From Muribaculaceae bacterium (GTDB taxonomy: Bacteria > Bacteroidota > Bacteroidia > Bacteroidales > Muribaculaceae), in NCBI GenBank assembly GCA_023663365.1, contig JAMPHP010000001.1:157382-221381 (forward strand): a stretch of DNA of 64,000 nucleotides. The letters are read 5' to 3'. Shown one piece after another: positions 16,945 through 24,309 of this stretch (its first letter is position 1; every line of letters begins with the position of its first letter). The notes beneath the pieces were generated by a model. It was not told the origin of the DNA. It did no database searches and worked only from the letters and a program-made list of their open reading frames with translations. Position numbers and translations under genes: made by a program.

Positions 16945-17388
16945 ATGCCTATAGTAAGTTGTGCCATCGACACCGACCGAGTGCTCGAACAAGTGTATGC
17001 CTGCTGTGCCATCGACTATCTTGCCCGCTCCGGCGACCGCCCCGAGGTGCTCGGTGCCGGTCAGCGCGAAGCACTCAGGCGCATAGCCTGCGGTGCCGCT
17101 GCTGAGATTGTCTACAGCATTTCGCCTGCGGTGAAAGCCACGAGCCTGCTCGCCGCGCCCGACAGCCCCATCATCACACTCGATGTGGATGTGCCTGATG
17201 CGGTGCAGACCCTCAGCCTGCGCCCTCAGCTCGAGCTCGCCCTGGCGGCATCGGTGCTCGCCATAGCCTACGCCGGCGCCGACGCGGCCATGAGTGCCAA
17301 CTACGGCGCCATGCAACAGCGCTGTATGGAAGAAGTGAAAAGGATAGTGTTCCGCACCGATATTCCGGGCCGCATAGAGGCGGCTTAA
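16945..17388 (+). CDS. Small unknown alanine-rich protein
   Basis: The product has 147 residues, is Ala-rich and probably cytoplasmic. It contains CAIDTDRVLEQVYACCAIDYLA, a central PDSPIITLDVDVPD strand segment and a helical C-terminus with MEEVKRIVFR. No domain was recognised. It is co-transcribed with the 138-residue gene (6 nt apart) and converges on truA with only 2 nt between the stops and no hairpin between them. Confidence 0.62.
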   Translation: MPIVSCAIDTDRVLEQVYACCAIDYLARSGDRPEVLGAGQREALRRIACGAAAEIVYSISPAVKATSLLAAPDSPIITLDVDVPDAVQTLSLRPQLELALAASVLAIAYAGADAAMSANYGAMQQRCMEEVKRIVFRTDIPGRIEAA

Positions 17389-17390
17389 TC

Positions 17391-18131
17391 TTAATAGGGA
17401 TAGGTCACATCCCAGAGGAAAAGCGCTTCGCCGGGCACCGATGTGCCGGCAGCGCAGCGGTCGCGGCGCTCGAGCACCTCGAGGATGCCCTCCGGCGGCA
17501 TCTTGTGGCGACCCACTTCGGCAAGAGTACCTACCACGGCGCGCACCATATTGCGCAGGAAGCGGTCGGCGCTGATTTCAAAGTACCACTTGTGCGGCTC
17601 CTGCTGCACCCACACCGCTGTGCGGAGGTCGCAGATGTTGGTCTTGACATCGGTATGCAGTTTAGAGAAAGACGTGAAGTCGCGGCGCCCCACTATGAGT
17701 GCCGCGGCTTTGTTCATAGCCACGAAGTCGAGGCCGCGAGGTACGTACCACGACAGGCTGCCGCAGAAGGGGTCTTTGGCGGTGTGCACGAAGTAGCGGT
17801 AGGTGCGCTCGGTGGCATCGAAGCGCGCGTGTGCGTCGGGAGCCACGGGGCGGAAGGCGCTGATGGCGATGTCGCGCCCAACGAGGCCGTTGAGAGCCGA
17901 CATGAAGCGTGGCTCGCGCGGGTCGAAGCCGTCGGGCAGGTCGACGTGCGCCACCATGGTGCGGGCGTTCACTCCGGCATCGGTGCGGCCCGCTCCCACT
18001 ATAGGTACGGGCGTGCGCATGATGGTGGCGAGGCTATCCTCGATCACGCTCTGCACGCTCACCTGCCCGGGCTGGCGCTGCCAGCCGTGGAAGGGAGCGC
18101 CGCGATAGCTGAGTGTCATGAACCAACGCAC
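17391..18131 (-). CDS. truA: tRNA pseudouridine(38-40) synthase
   Basis: TruA converts uridines 38-40 of tRNA anticodon arms to pseudouridine. The 246-residue protein has the family start MRWFMTLSYRGAPFHGWQRQP and the catalytic aspartate D51 in GAGRTDAGVNA. The C-terminal half has RFLRNMVRAVVGTLAEVGR, which is typical. Length and motifs are normal. It lies downstream of speA on the minus strand, separated by a composite repeat (18139-18203). Whether it has its own promoter is not clear. Confidence 0.97.
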   Translation of the reverse strand: MRWFMTLSYRGAPFHGWQRQPGQVSVQSVIEDSLATIMRTPVPIVGAGRTDAGVNARTMVAHVDLPDGFDPREPRFMSALNGLVGRDIAISAFRPVAPDAHARFDATERTYRYFVHTAKDPFCGSLSWYVPRGLDFVAMNKAAALIVGRRDFTSFSKLHTDVKTNICDLRTAVWVQQEPHKWYFEISADRFLRNMVRAVVGTLAEVGRHKMPPEGILEVLERRDRCAAGTSVPGEALFLWDVTYPY

Positions 18132-18138
18132 TTCTTTC

Positions 18139-18162
18139 GAGTTATGAGTGATGAGTTATGAG
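18139..18162. repeat. ACTCATAAC intergenic repeat, copy 1
   Basis: On the minus strand this reads as tandem ACTCATAACTC / ATCACTC units directly before the truA start. A related array stands before the S9 peptidase gene at 58840-58879. Confidence 0.65.
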
Positions 18163-18169
18163 TTTTTTT

Positions 18170-18203
18170 CGATACATCGATGTACCGATATATCGATGTA
18201 TCA
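18170..18203. repeat. Stop-adjacent ATATCG palindrome repeat, copy 2
   Basis: Overlapping palindromes of the CGATATATCG / CATCGATG type end 6 nt from the speA stop codon. Confidence 0.7.
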
Positions 18204-18208
18204 GTGGC

Positions 18209-20101
18209 TTATTCCAGATAAGTGTATCCGAAGAGGCCGGCCCGGTAGGTGCTGATGAAGTCGCGGCCTTCTTCGGGGGTGATTGTGCCGGCTTTCATCG
18301 AGGCGGTGACCCAAGCTTCGAGGTTGCGGACGAGCTTCTTGGGGTTGTACTGCACATAGTCGAGCACTTCATCCACGGTCTCGCCCTCGATAATCTGGTC
18401 GATTTCGTAGCGGTCCTTGTATACGCTCACATGCACGGCGTTGGTGTCGCCGAAGAGGTTGTGCATGTCGCCGAGGATTTCCTGATATGCTCCCACCAGG
18501 AACACGCCTATATAGTAGGGCTCGCCGGGCTTGAGGGGGTGCACCGGCAGCGAGGAGGCGGTGCCTTGTGCCGAGATGAAATTGGCGATTTTGCCGTCGC
18601 TGTCGCAGGTGATATCCTGGATGGTGCAGGTGCGTGTGGGCTTCTCGTCGAGGCGCGTGATGGGGATGATGGGGAAAATCTGGTCGATAGCCCAGGAGTC
18701 GGGTAGCGACTGGAAAAGCGAGAAGTTGCAGAAGTACTTGTCGGGCAGCATCTTGGCTATCTTCCGCAGATCTTCGGGCACATGCTTCATACTGCCTGCA
18801 ATCTCGCCCACCTCGCGTGCGATGCTCCAGAATAGCTTCTCGATCTGTGCACGGGTGGTGAGGTCGAGCATACCGAGGCTGAAGAGGTCGAGCGCTTCCT
18901 CGCGGATCTGGAGGGCATCGTGCCAGCTCTCGAAGAGGCGAGAGTTGTCGAGGCGGTCCCAGATGTCGTAGAGCTCACGTGCGAGCTCGTGGGCGTCGGG
19001 GCTGATTTCCTGCGAGTCCTTCCACACGGGCAGCTGTGTGGTCTCGAGCACCTCGAAGATGAGGATGGAGTGGTGTGCCGTGAGCGAGCGTCCGCTCTCG
19101 GTGATGATGTTGGGCTGGCGGAGATTGTTCTTCGTGCACACGTCCACGATGGCCGACACGGCATCGTTGGCATACTCCTGGATGGAGTAGTTCATGGAGC
19201 TTTCGCTCGACGAGCTGCGGGTGCCGTCGTAGTCCACTCCGAGGCCGCCGCCTATGTCGATGAAGTCGATGTCGAAGCCCATCTTCGAGAGCTGCACGTA
19301 GAATTGCGTGGCCTCGCGGAGGGCGTTCTTAATCACACGTATCTTGTTGATTTGGCTGCCGATATGGAAGTGGATGAGCTTGAGGCAATCCTTCATGTCG
19401 CGCCGCTCGAGGATATCGAGAGCCTCGAGGAGCTCCGACGAGTTGAGGCCGAATTTGCTCTGGTCGCCGCCGCTCTCGCTCCATTTGCCCGAGCCTGTGC
19501 TTGAGAGCTTGATGCGTATGCCCACGTTGGGGCGCACCTTCAGGCGCTTGGCGATGTCGGCGATCATGCGCAGCTCGTTGAGCTTCTCCACCACCAGGTA
19601 GATGCGGCGGCCCATCTTCTGAGCCAGAAGAGCGAGCTCGATATACGATTCATCCTTGTAGCCGTTGCAGATGATGAGGGCGTTCTCGGCGATGTTGGTG
19701 GCGAGCACGGCGTGGAGCTCGGGCTTGGAGCCGGCCTCGAGGCCGATGTTGAACTTCTTGCCGTAGCTCACGATTTCCTCCACCACCTGGCGCATCTGAT
19801 TTACCTTGATAGGGTAGATCATGTAGTTCTGAGCCTTGTAGTCGTACTGCTCCGAGGCGGCCTTGAAGCAGTTGGAAATCTTCTCGATGCGGTTGTCGAG
19901 GATGTCGGGGAAGCGCAGCAGCACCGGTGCTGAGATGTCGCGGACCTGCAGCTCGTCGATGACCTCCTTGAGGTCGACGGCGGCACATCCGGGCCGGGGA
20001 GTCACCACTACGTGACCTTTATCGTTGATGGAGAAATAGTTGCGGCCCCATCCGGTAATATTGTACAGCTCCTCGCTGTCTTCAATGCGCCATTTTCTCA
20101 T
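18209..20101 (-). CDS. speA: Biosynthetic arginine decarboxylase
   Basis: This PLP-dependent fold-III enzyme makes agmatine from arginine, the first step of the agmatine route to putrescine and other polyamines. At 630 residues it has full family length. K99 in MIYPIKVNQ is the Schiff-base lysine. LIHFHIGSQINKIRVI, DIGGGLGVDYDG and ESGRSLTAHHS are PLP- and substrate-site motifs. The C-terminal domain includes DITCDSDGKI with the conserved cysteine/aspartate pair at the dimer active site. A promoter lies at 20147-20177. Confidence 0.97.
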   Translation of the reverse strand: MRKWRIEDSEELYNITGWGRNYFSINDKGHVVVTPRPGCAAVDLKEVIDELQVRDISAPVLLRFPDILDNRIEKISNCFKAASEQYDYKAQNYMIYPIKVNQMRQVVEEIVSYGKKFNIGLEAGSKPELHAVLATNIAENALIICNGYKDESYIELALLAQKMGRRIYLVVEKLNELRMIADIAKRLKVRPNVGIRIKLSSTGSGKWSESGGDQSKFGLNSSELLEALDILERRDMKDCLKLIHFHIGSQINKIRVIKNALREATQFYVQLSKMGFDIDFIDIGGGLGVDYDGTRSSSSESSMNYSIQEYANDAVSAIVDVCTKNNLRQPNIITESGRSLTAHHSILIFEVLETTQLPVWKDSQEISPDAHELARELYDIWDRLDNSRLFESWHDALQIREEALDLFSLGMLDLTTRAQIEKLFWSIAREVGEIAGSMKHVPEDLRKIAKMLPDKYFCNFSLFQSLPDSWAIDQIFPIIPITRLDEKPTRTCTIQDITCDSDGKIANFISAQGTASSLPVHPLKPGEPYYIGVFLVGAYQEILGDMHNLFGDTNAVHVSVYKDRYEIDQIIEGETVDEVLDYVQYNPKKLVRNLEAWVTASMKAGTITPEEGRDFISTYRAGLFGYTYLE

Positions 20102-20146
20102 CGGCTATACAGTATTCTGATTGTGTGTTCGATAGTTATTTCTATG

Positions 20147-20177
20147 CAAAGATAGTGCTTTTTCCCTGATTACAAAA
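20147..20177 (-). promoter_or_regulatory. speA promoter
   Basis: On the minus strand TTTTG (20177-20173), an 18-nt spacer and TATCTTTG (20154-20147) precede speA by about 45 nt. The -33 box overlaps the last codons of the ATPase gene. Confidence 0.6.
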
Positions 20178-21303
20178 GATACTCGAGGTAGTTGTCGGGA
20201 GTGACGACGTGAAAATCTGCTTTCGGGTAAGCTGCCGTGAATAGTTTCGGAGCCGCAACCATGGCTTTGCGTGGGTTCCATTTCAGCTCGAAAGCATTGA
20301 TCATACCGTTGGCTTCCTCGATGTAGTCGACTTCCTGCTGCGAAGTGGTGCGCCAGAAATAAGTGAGGGCGTTGCGCCGCGAATATTCGTTGGCTTTCAG
20401 GCGCTCTACTATGAAAAAGTTTTCCCAAAGCGCTCCTGCGTCGGAGCGTGTGGCAAGGGGTGCGAAATTTCGCAGTATGGCATTTCGGATGCCGAGGTCG
20501 TAGAAATATATTTTACGCCCTTTTTTTATTTCGTTGCGCAGATTGCGCGAAAAGGCACCGAGGCGAAATATCACAAAGCATTTTTCGAGAAGGTCGATAT
20601 ACCGCTCTACGGTTTTGGCATCGGAGCCCACAGTCTTGGCAAGTTCATTGTAGCTCACTTCGCTGCCAAGCTGCAGGGCCAGAGCGGTGAGGATTTTGCT
20701 GAGCAATTCGGGGCGCCTCACACTTTCAAGTGAAAGAATGTCTTTATACAGATAGATGTCGGAAAGATTTGTCAAAATCTCGGCCGCATCGGCAGGATGT
20801 GTCACCACATCGGGGTAGGTGCCGAAAATCAAGTACTGCTCGAGGCTGCCGCGCACTTCGATGAGTCCTTTTGCTTCGTAGAGCTCCTTGATGGAGAGAG
20901 GGTAGAGGAAATATTCAAATTGTCGACCCGTGAGTGGCTCGTTCAATTTATTCCTCAAGTCGAGTGAAGAAGAACCGCTGACAAGGAGCTGGACGTCGGG
21001 CATGGTATCGACAATCATTTTCAGGGTCATGCCTATATTGTCGACCCGCTGGGCTTCGTCGATAAGAACAATCTTGGCGCCCCCGACGAGCAGCCTGAGT
21101 GTGCTGAGATTGGCACCGGAGAGCAGGCTCCGGCTCTCGGGGTCATCGCAGTTGATTGAGAGCAACTTCTCGGGGCGGCTCTCCACCAGGTGCCGGAGCA
21201 AGGTGCTCTTGCCCACTTGGCGGGCGCCGATAAGGACCAAGGCCTTGCCCGTGAAAATGCGTTGCTCGAGGATGGAGCCTAAGGTGCGGTGGATATACGA
21301 CAT
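20170..21303 (-). CDS. AAA-family ATPase with C-terminal DUF4143
   Basis: The product has 377 residues. The Walker A motif is at about 26-34 (GARQVGKST) and Walker B near 75-85 (AKIVLIDEAQR). The sensor-type serine of LVSGSSSLDLRNKLNEPLTGR follows. The C-terminal half (YFLYPLSIKELYEAKG..., YFYDLGIRNAILRNF, VDYIEEANGMINAFELKW) is the nuclease-like DUF4143 region. Such ATPases are frequent and mobile in Bacteroidetes and their role is unsettled; nucleic-acid processing has been suggested. The gene is AT-richer than its neighbours and is preceded by two tandem near-palindromes (21356-21417). Confidence 0.9.
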   Translation of the reverse strand: MSYIHRTLGSILEQRIFTGKALVLIGARQVGKSTLLRHLVESRPEKLLSINCDDPESRSLLSGANLSTLRLLVGGAKIVLIDEAQRVDNIGMTLKMIVDTMPDVQLLVSGSSSLDLRNKLNEPLTGRQFEYFLYPLSIKELYEAKGLIEVRGSLEQYLIFGTYPDVVTHPADAAEILTNLSDIYLYKDILSLESVRRPELLSKILTALALQLGSEVSYNELAKTVGSDAKTVERYIDLLEKCFVIFRLGAFSRNLRNEIKKGRKIYFYDLGIRNAILRNFAPLATRSDAGALWENFFIVERLKANEYSRRNALTYFWRTTSQQEVDYIEEANGMINAFELKWNPRKAMVAAPKLFTAAYPKADFHVVTPDNYLEYLL

Positions 21304-21352
21304 GAGTATGCGGCTATTGGAGATTAATGCCGCAAATTTAACAAATTTTTCG

Positions 21353-21420
21353 CCTAATCCAAAAATATCGCGATTATTTTGGATTGTAATCCTGAAATAT
21401 CGCGATATTTTTGGATTAGG
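21353..21420. promoter_or_regulatory. Tandem palindromic operator-like repeat
   Basis: Two 30-nt near-palindromic units (21356-21385 and 21388-21417) share AATCC...ATATCGCGAT...TTTTGGATT and are 2 nt apart. The outermost 22 nt at each side (21353-21374 and 21399-21420) are perfect inverted repeats. They lie about 50 nt upstream of the ATPase start, where an operator would be expected. Confidence 0.65.
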
Positions 21421-21436
21421 GTTAATGAGTGTTAAA

Positions 21437-23821
21437 TCAATCGAAGGCTCCGCTCATCACTTCATCTACGGTCTGGTTCTCTTCGGGAGCAGCAAATTCG
21501 CTCTCGCACAGGCTCACGCCGGCCGGGAAGCTGAAGGTGCTGCTCTGCGAGTAGTGGAGCGTGGGGTCGGCATATACCTTGGAGATGTAGCGACCGTAGA
21601 TAGGGAGCGCCATTGCCGCGCCTTGGCCGTGAGCCATGCTGTTGAAGTGGATGTAGCGCTCTTCGCCGCCTACCCAGGTGCCCGACACGAGGTCGGGGGT
21701 GAAGGCCATGAACCAGCCGTCGGCATTGTCGTTGGTGGTGCCGGTCTTGCCGCCGGTCTGAGCGGTGATGTTGTAGGGCGGTCGGCGCAGGCGGTTGCCG
21801 GTGCCGCCGTCGACCACGTTGAGCAGGATCGAGAGTATTCGCCAATATCCTTTCTGAGTGATTACCTCGGTCTGCGAAGGAGCGAAGTCGGAGATTACGT
21901 TGCCGTTGGCATCGGCTATGGCGGTCACATATACGGGGTCGGAGCGCATACCCTTGTTGGCGAAAGCGCTGTAGGCCGTCACCATCTCCTTGACCGACAC
22001 CTCGGCAGGGCCAAGGCAGAGCGACTTCACGGCCGGGAGCTGCGCCGTGATGCCGTAAGAATGCATACGCTTGACGAGCTCCGCCGGGCTGAGGCGGTCC
22101 ATGATGCGGGCCGAAATCCAGTTGTTGGAGTTCGTGAGGGCCCAGCGCAGGTCCACCATCTCGCCCACACGTGCCGAGCCGCTGTTGCGGGGCTCCCACA
22201 CGCGGCCGTTCTCATCGTAGAGCGTGGGCTGCTCGTTGAGCATCATGGTGCAGGGGGTGAAGTCGTCGGTCTCGAAGGCGTAGGTATAGAGGAAGGGCTT
22301 GATGGTAGAGCCTACCTGACGGCGGCCTGTCGATACCATATCGTACTGGAAGAAGCGGAAGTCGGGACCGCCCACGTAGGCTTTCACGAAGCCCGTGGTC
22401 GGGTCCATCGACATGAATCCCGTGCGGAGAAACGACTTGGTATAGAGCAGCGAGTCGCGTGGCGTCATGGTGGTGTCGACCGGACCCGCATAGCTGAATA
22501 CGGTCATGTCGACCGGCGTGTCGAACTCTCGCTCCAGCTCGGCGTCGCTCAGCCCGCGCAGGCGTGCTATGCGCCCGCGCTCGCTCTGCTTCATGGCGTT
22601 CTTGATGAGCTTGGCGCGCATGGCGTCGGAGAGCTCGCCGCGGTTCGAGGTGTAGGGCGCCGCGCTCGAGCCGCGCTTCTCGCGGAAGAACTGCTGCTGG
22701 AGCGAGCTCATGTGCTCGCGCACGGCCTCCTCGGCATAGGTCTGCATGCGCGAGTCGATGGTGGTGTAGATCTTGAGGCCGTCGTTGTAGATGTCGTATT
22801 TTGTGCCGTCGGGTTTGCGGGTCTTCTCTATCCATCCGTAGAGTGGATTTGTGGCCCACGCGATGGAGTCGTCGATATAGCGCTGGGTATCCCACGAGGG
22901 GTACTTCGAGCGCTCCGGGTGCTTGGCCGTGAGGATGCGCCGCAGCTCCTCGCGGAAGTATGGCGCGAGGCCGTCCTTGTGGTCCACGCGCTGGAAGTCG
23001 AGCTCGAGCGGGCGAGCCTGCAGATTGGCGAGCTCCTCGGAGCTGAGCATACCGGCCTTGTACATCTGCTCGAGCACGGTGTTGCGGCGCAGGCGTGTGC
23101 GCTCGGGGTGACGCACGGGGTTGAAGTAGGCCGGGTTCTTGACCATGCCCACGAGAGTGGCGGCCTCGAGAACGTCGAGGTCGGCGGCATCCTTGTTGAA
23201 GTAGACCTTGGCGGCACTCTTGATGCCTACGGCATTATAGAGGAAGTCGAACTGGTTGAGGTACATCTTCAGGATCTCCTCCTTGGAGTAGAAGCGCTCG
23301 AGCTTGATGGCAATCATCCACTCGATAGGCTTCTGCACGGCGCGTGCGAGCAGGCCGTGCGACGGCGGGGTGTAGAGCTGCTTTGCGAGCTGCTGAGTGA
23401 TGGTGGAGCCGCCGCCGGCGTTTTTGTTGCCCATGAGCACAGTCTTGATCATGGCGCGGGCCACAGCCTTCACGTCGATACCCGAGTGGTCGGAGAAGCG
23501 GGCATCCTCGGTGGCGATGAGGGCATCGACCACCGCCGGTGAAATCTCGTCGAAGTCGGCGTAGACGCGGTTGCCCGTGTTGCGGAAATATCGCCCGAGC
23601 TCCTTGCCGTCGGAGCTGTAGATGATGGAGGCGAATTTATCCTGCGGATTCTTAAGCTCCTCCACCGGCGGCATATAGCCTATCACGCCATTGTAGGCCA
23701 TGATGAAGAAACCGGCCACGAAGACCACTGCTGCGGCAAAAGCTATCCACAGCGCCTTTATGATGATGCGGGTGCGGCGCTTGGCGGGTGCGCCTCCCTT
23801 AGTGTTGTTCGGTGTTGCCAT
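21437..23821 (-). CDS. Class A penicillin-binding protein (transglycosylase/transpeptidase)
   Basis: This bifunctional enzyme polymerises and cross-links peptidoglycan in the periplasm. It has 794 residues from the start at 23821, preferred because a longer in-frame start (23851) would include the promoter's -7 box. One membrane helix (about 20-43) is followed by a GT51 domain with E105 in ATEDARFSDH and GGGSTITQQLAKQL. The transpeptidase domain has S505 and K508 (GSTIKPF), the S565-N566-N567 motif (TNSNNW) and K692-T693-G694 (GKTGTTND). All catalytic boxes are intact. The acidic C-terminus (FAAPEENQTVDEVMSGAFD) is short. Confidence 0.95.
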   Translation of the reverse strand: MATPNNTKGGAPAKRRTRIIIKALWIAFAAAVVFVAGFFIMAYNGVIGYMPPVEELKNPQDKFASIIYSSDGKELGRYFRNTGNRVYADFDEISPAVVDALIATEDARFSDHSGIDVKAVARAMIKTVLMGNKNAGGGSTITQQLAKQLYTPPSHGLLARAVQKPIEWMIAIKLERFYSKEEILKMYLNQFDFLYNAVGIKSAAKVYFNKDAADLDVLEAATLVGMVKNPAYFNPVRHPERTRLRRNTVLEQMYKAGMLSSEELANLQARPLELDFQRVDHKDGLAPYFREELRRILTAKHPERSKYPSWDTQRYIDDSIAWATNPLYGWIEKTRKPDGTKYDIYNDGLKIYTTIDSRMQTYAEEAVREHMSSLQQQFFREKRGSSAAPYTSNRGELSDAMRAKLIKNAMKQSERGRIARLRGLSDAELEREFDTPVDMTVFSYAGPVDTTMTPRDSLLYTKSFLRTGFMSMDPTTGFVKAYVGGPDFRFFQYDMVSTGRRQVGSTIKPFLYTYAFETDDFTPCTMMLNEQPTLYDENGRVWEPRNSGSARVGEMVDLRWALTNSNNWISARIMDRLSPAELVKRMHSYGITAQLPAVKSLCLGPAEVSVKEMVTAYSAFANKGMRSDPVYVTAIADANGNVISDFAPSQTEVITQKGYWRILSILLNVVDGGTGNRLRRPPYNITAQTGGKTGTTNDNADGWFMAFTPDLVSGTWVGGEERYIHFNSMAHGQGAAMALPIYGRYISKVYADPTLHYSQSSTFSFPAGVSLCESEFAAPEENQTVDEVMSGAFD

Positions 23822-23848
23822 ATCGCAAAAAATTAGAAAGAGAGTCCA

Positions 23849-23880
23849 CAAAATTACGGAATTTTTGTCGTTCCAACAAA
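23849..23880 (-). promoter_or_regulatory. Penicillin-binding protein gene promoter
   Basis: On the minus strand TTTG (23880-23877), a 20-nt spacer and TAATTTTG (23856-23849) match the consensus. It interleaves with the divergent tRNA-Leu promoter. Confidence 0.75.
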
Positions 23881-23894
23881 AATGCTTAACTTTG
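23862..23894 (+). promoter_or_regulatory. tRNA-Leu promoter
   Basis: TTTTTG (23862-23867), a 19-nt spacer and TAACTTTG (23887-23894) precede the tRNA 5' end by 15 nt. Confidence 0.75.
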
Positions 23895-23909
23895 TGCCCA
23901 CAAGCCGAC

Positions 23910-23992
23910 GCCCGAATGGTGGAATGGTAGACACGAGGGACTTAAAATCCCTTGGCCTTTAGGCTGTGCGGGTTCGAGTCCCGCTTCGGGCA
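23910..23992 (+). tRNA. tRNA-Leu(TAA)
   Basis: An 83-nt class II tRNA. Acceptor strands GCCCGAA (23910-23916) and TTCGGGC (23985-23991) pair, with discriminator A23992. The anticodon loop CTTAAAA gives anticodon TAA. A long variable arm follows (TGGCCTTTAGGCTGT), and the T arm is GCGGGTTCGAGTCCCGC. CCA is not encoded. Confidence 0.96.
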
Positions 23993-23996
23993 CCGG

Positions 23997-24032
23997 ATGC
24001 ACCCCTCGACACTTTGATGCCGAGGGGTGCAT
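23997..24032 (+). terminator. Terminator of tRNA-Leu
   Basis: Arms 23997-24008 and 24021-24032 (ATGCACCCCTCG and its complement) form a perfect 12-bp stem starting 5 nt past the tRNA, followed by a short T-rich stretch. Confidence 0.75.
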
Positions 24033-24084
24033 TGTTTCTCAAGGTGTGAAAAGAGAGGGGGGCACCGCCCGAAACGCCCATAGG

Positions 24085-24200
24085 GGCGCGCCATAAAAAG
24101 TATGGTCGCCATCAATGGCGACCGCGAATGAAACAAACTTAAAGGGTGTAAATCTCATGTTATCTGCAATATAGCGTACTACCGCCCCAGTCAAGGGAGT
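24085..24200. repeat. Dispersed hairpin-rich repeat, copy A
   Basis: About 110 bp here match 26738-26846 almost base for base, starting with GGCGCGCCATAAAAAG and including the GGTCGCCAT/ATGGCGACC stem. The right part (GTAAATCTCATGTT ... GTCGCGTACGC) also resembles copy C at 31551-31679. A 60-95 residue minus-strand ORF over copies A and B (start MFHSRSPLMAT) is a by-product of the repeat. The rest of 24033-24309 holds only this repeat and a weak hairpin at 24250-24280. Confidence 0.75.
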
Positions 24201-24309
24201 CGCGTACGCGGGCCGGCTTGCGCCATTAGCCCTGCTTTCAGGATATGAATCAGCCCGGCGAAGCGGATTCGTCGGGCTGAAATATTGGGGAATTAAGTGA
24301 TGGAGCGGA

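Noticed and set aside
20930..23542. 870-residue plus-strand ORF
   Set aside because: It lies antisense to the ATPase and penicillin-binding protein genes, whose motifs are unmistakable. Its composition (Gly, His, Val, Arg, Glu rich) is that of an opposite-strand shadow in GC-rich DNA.
24250..24280. Hairpin downstream of the LRR gene as a terminator
   Set aside because: The stem is good but no T run follows on the minus strand, so termination is not supported.
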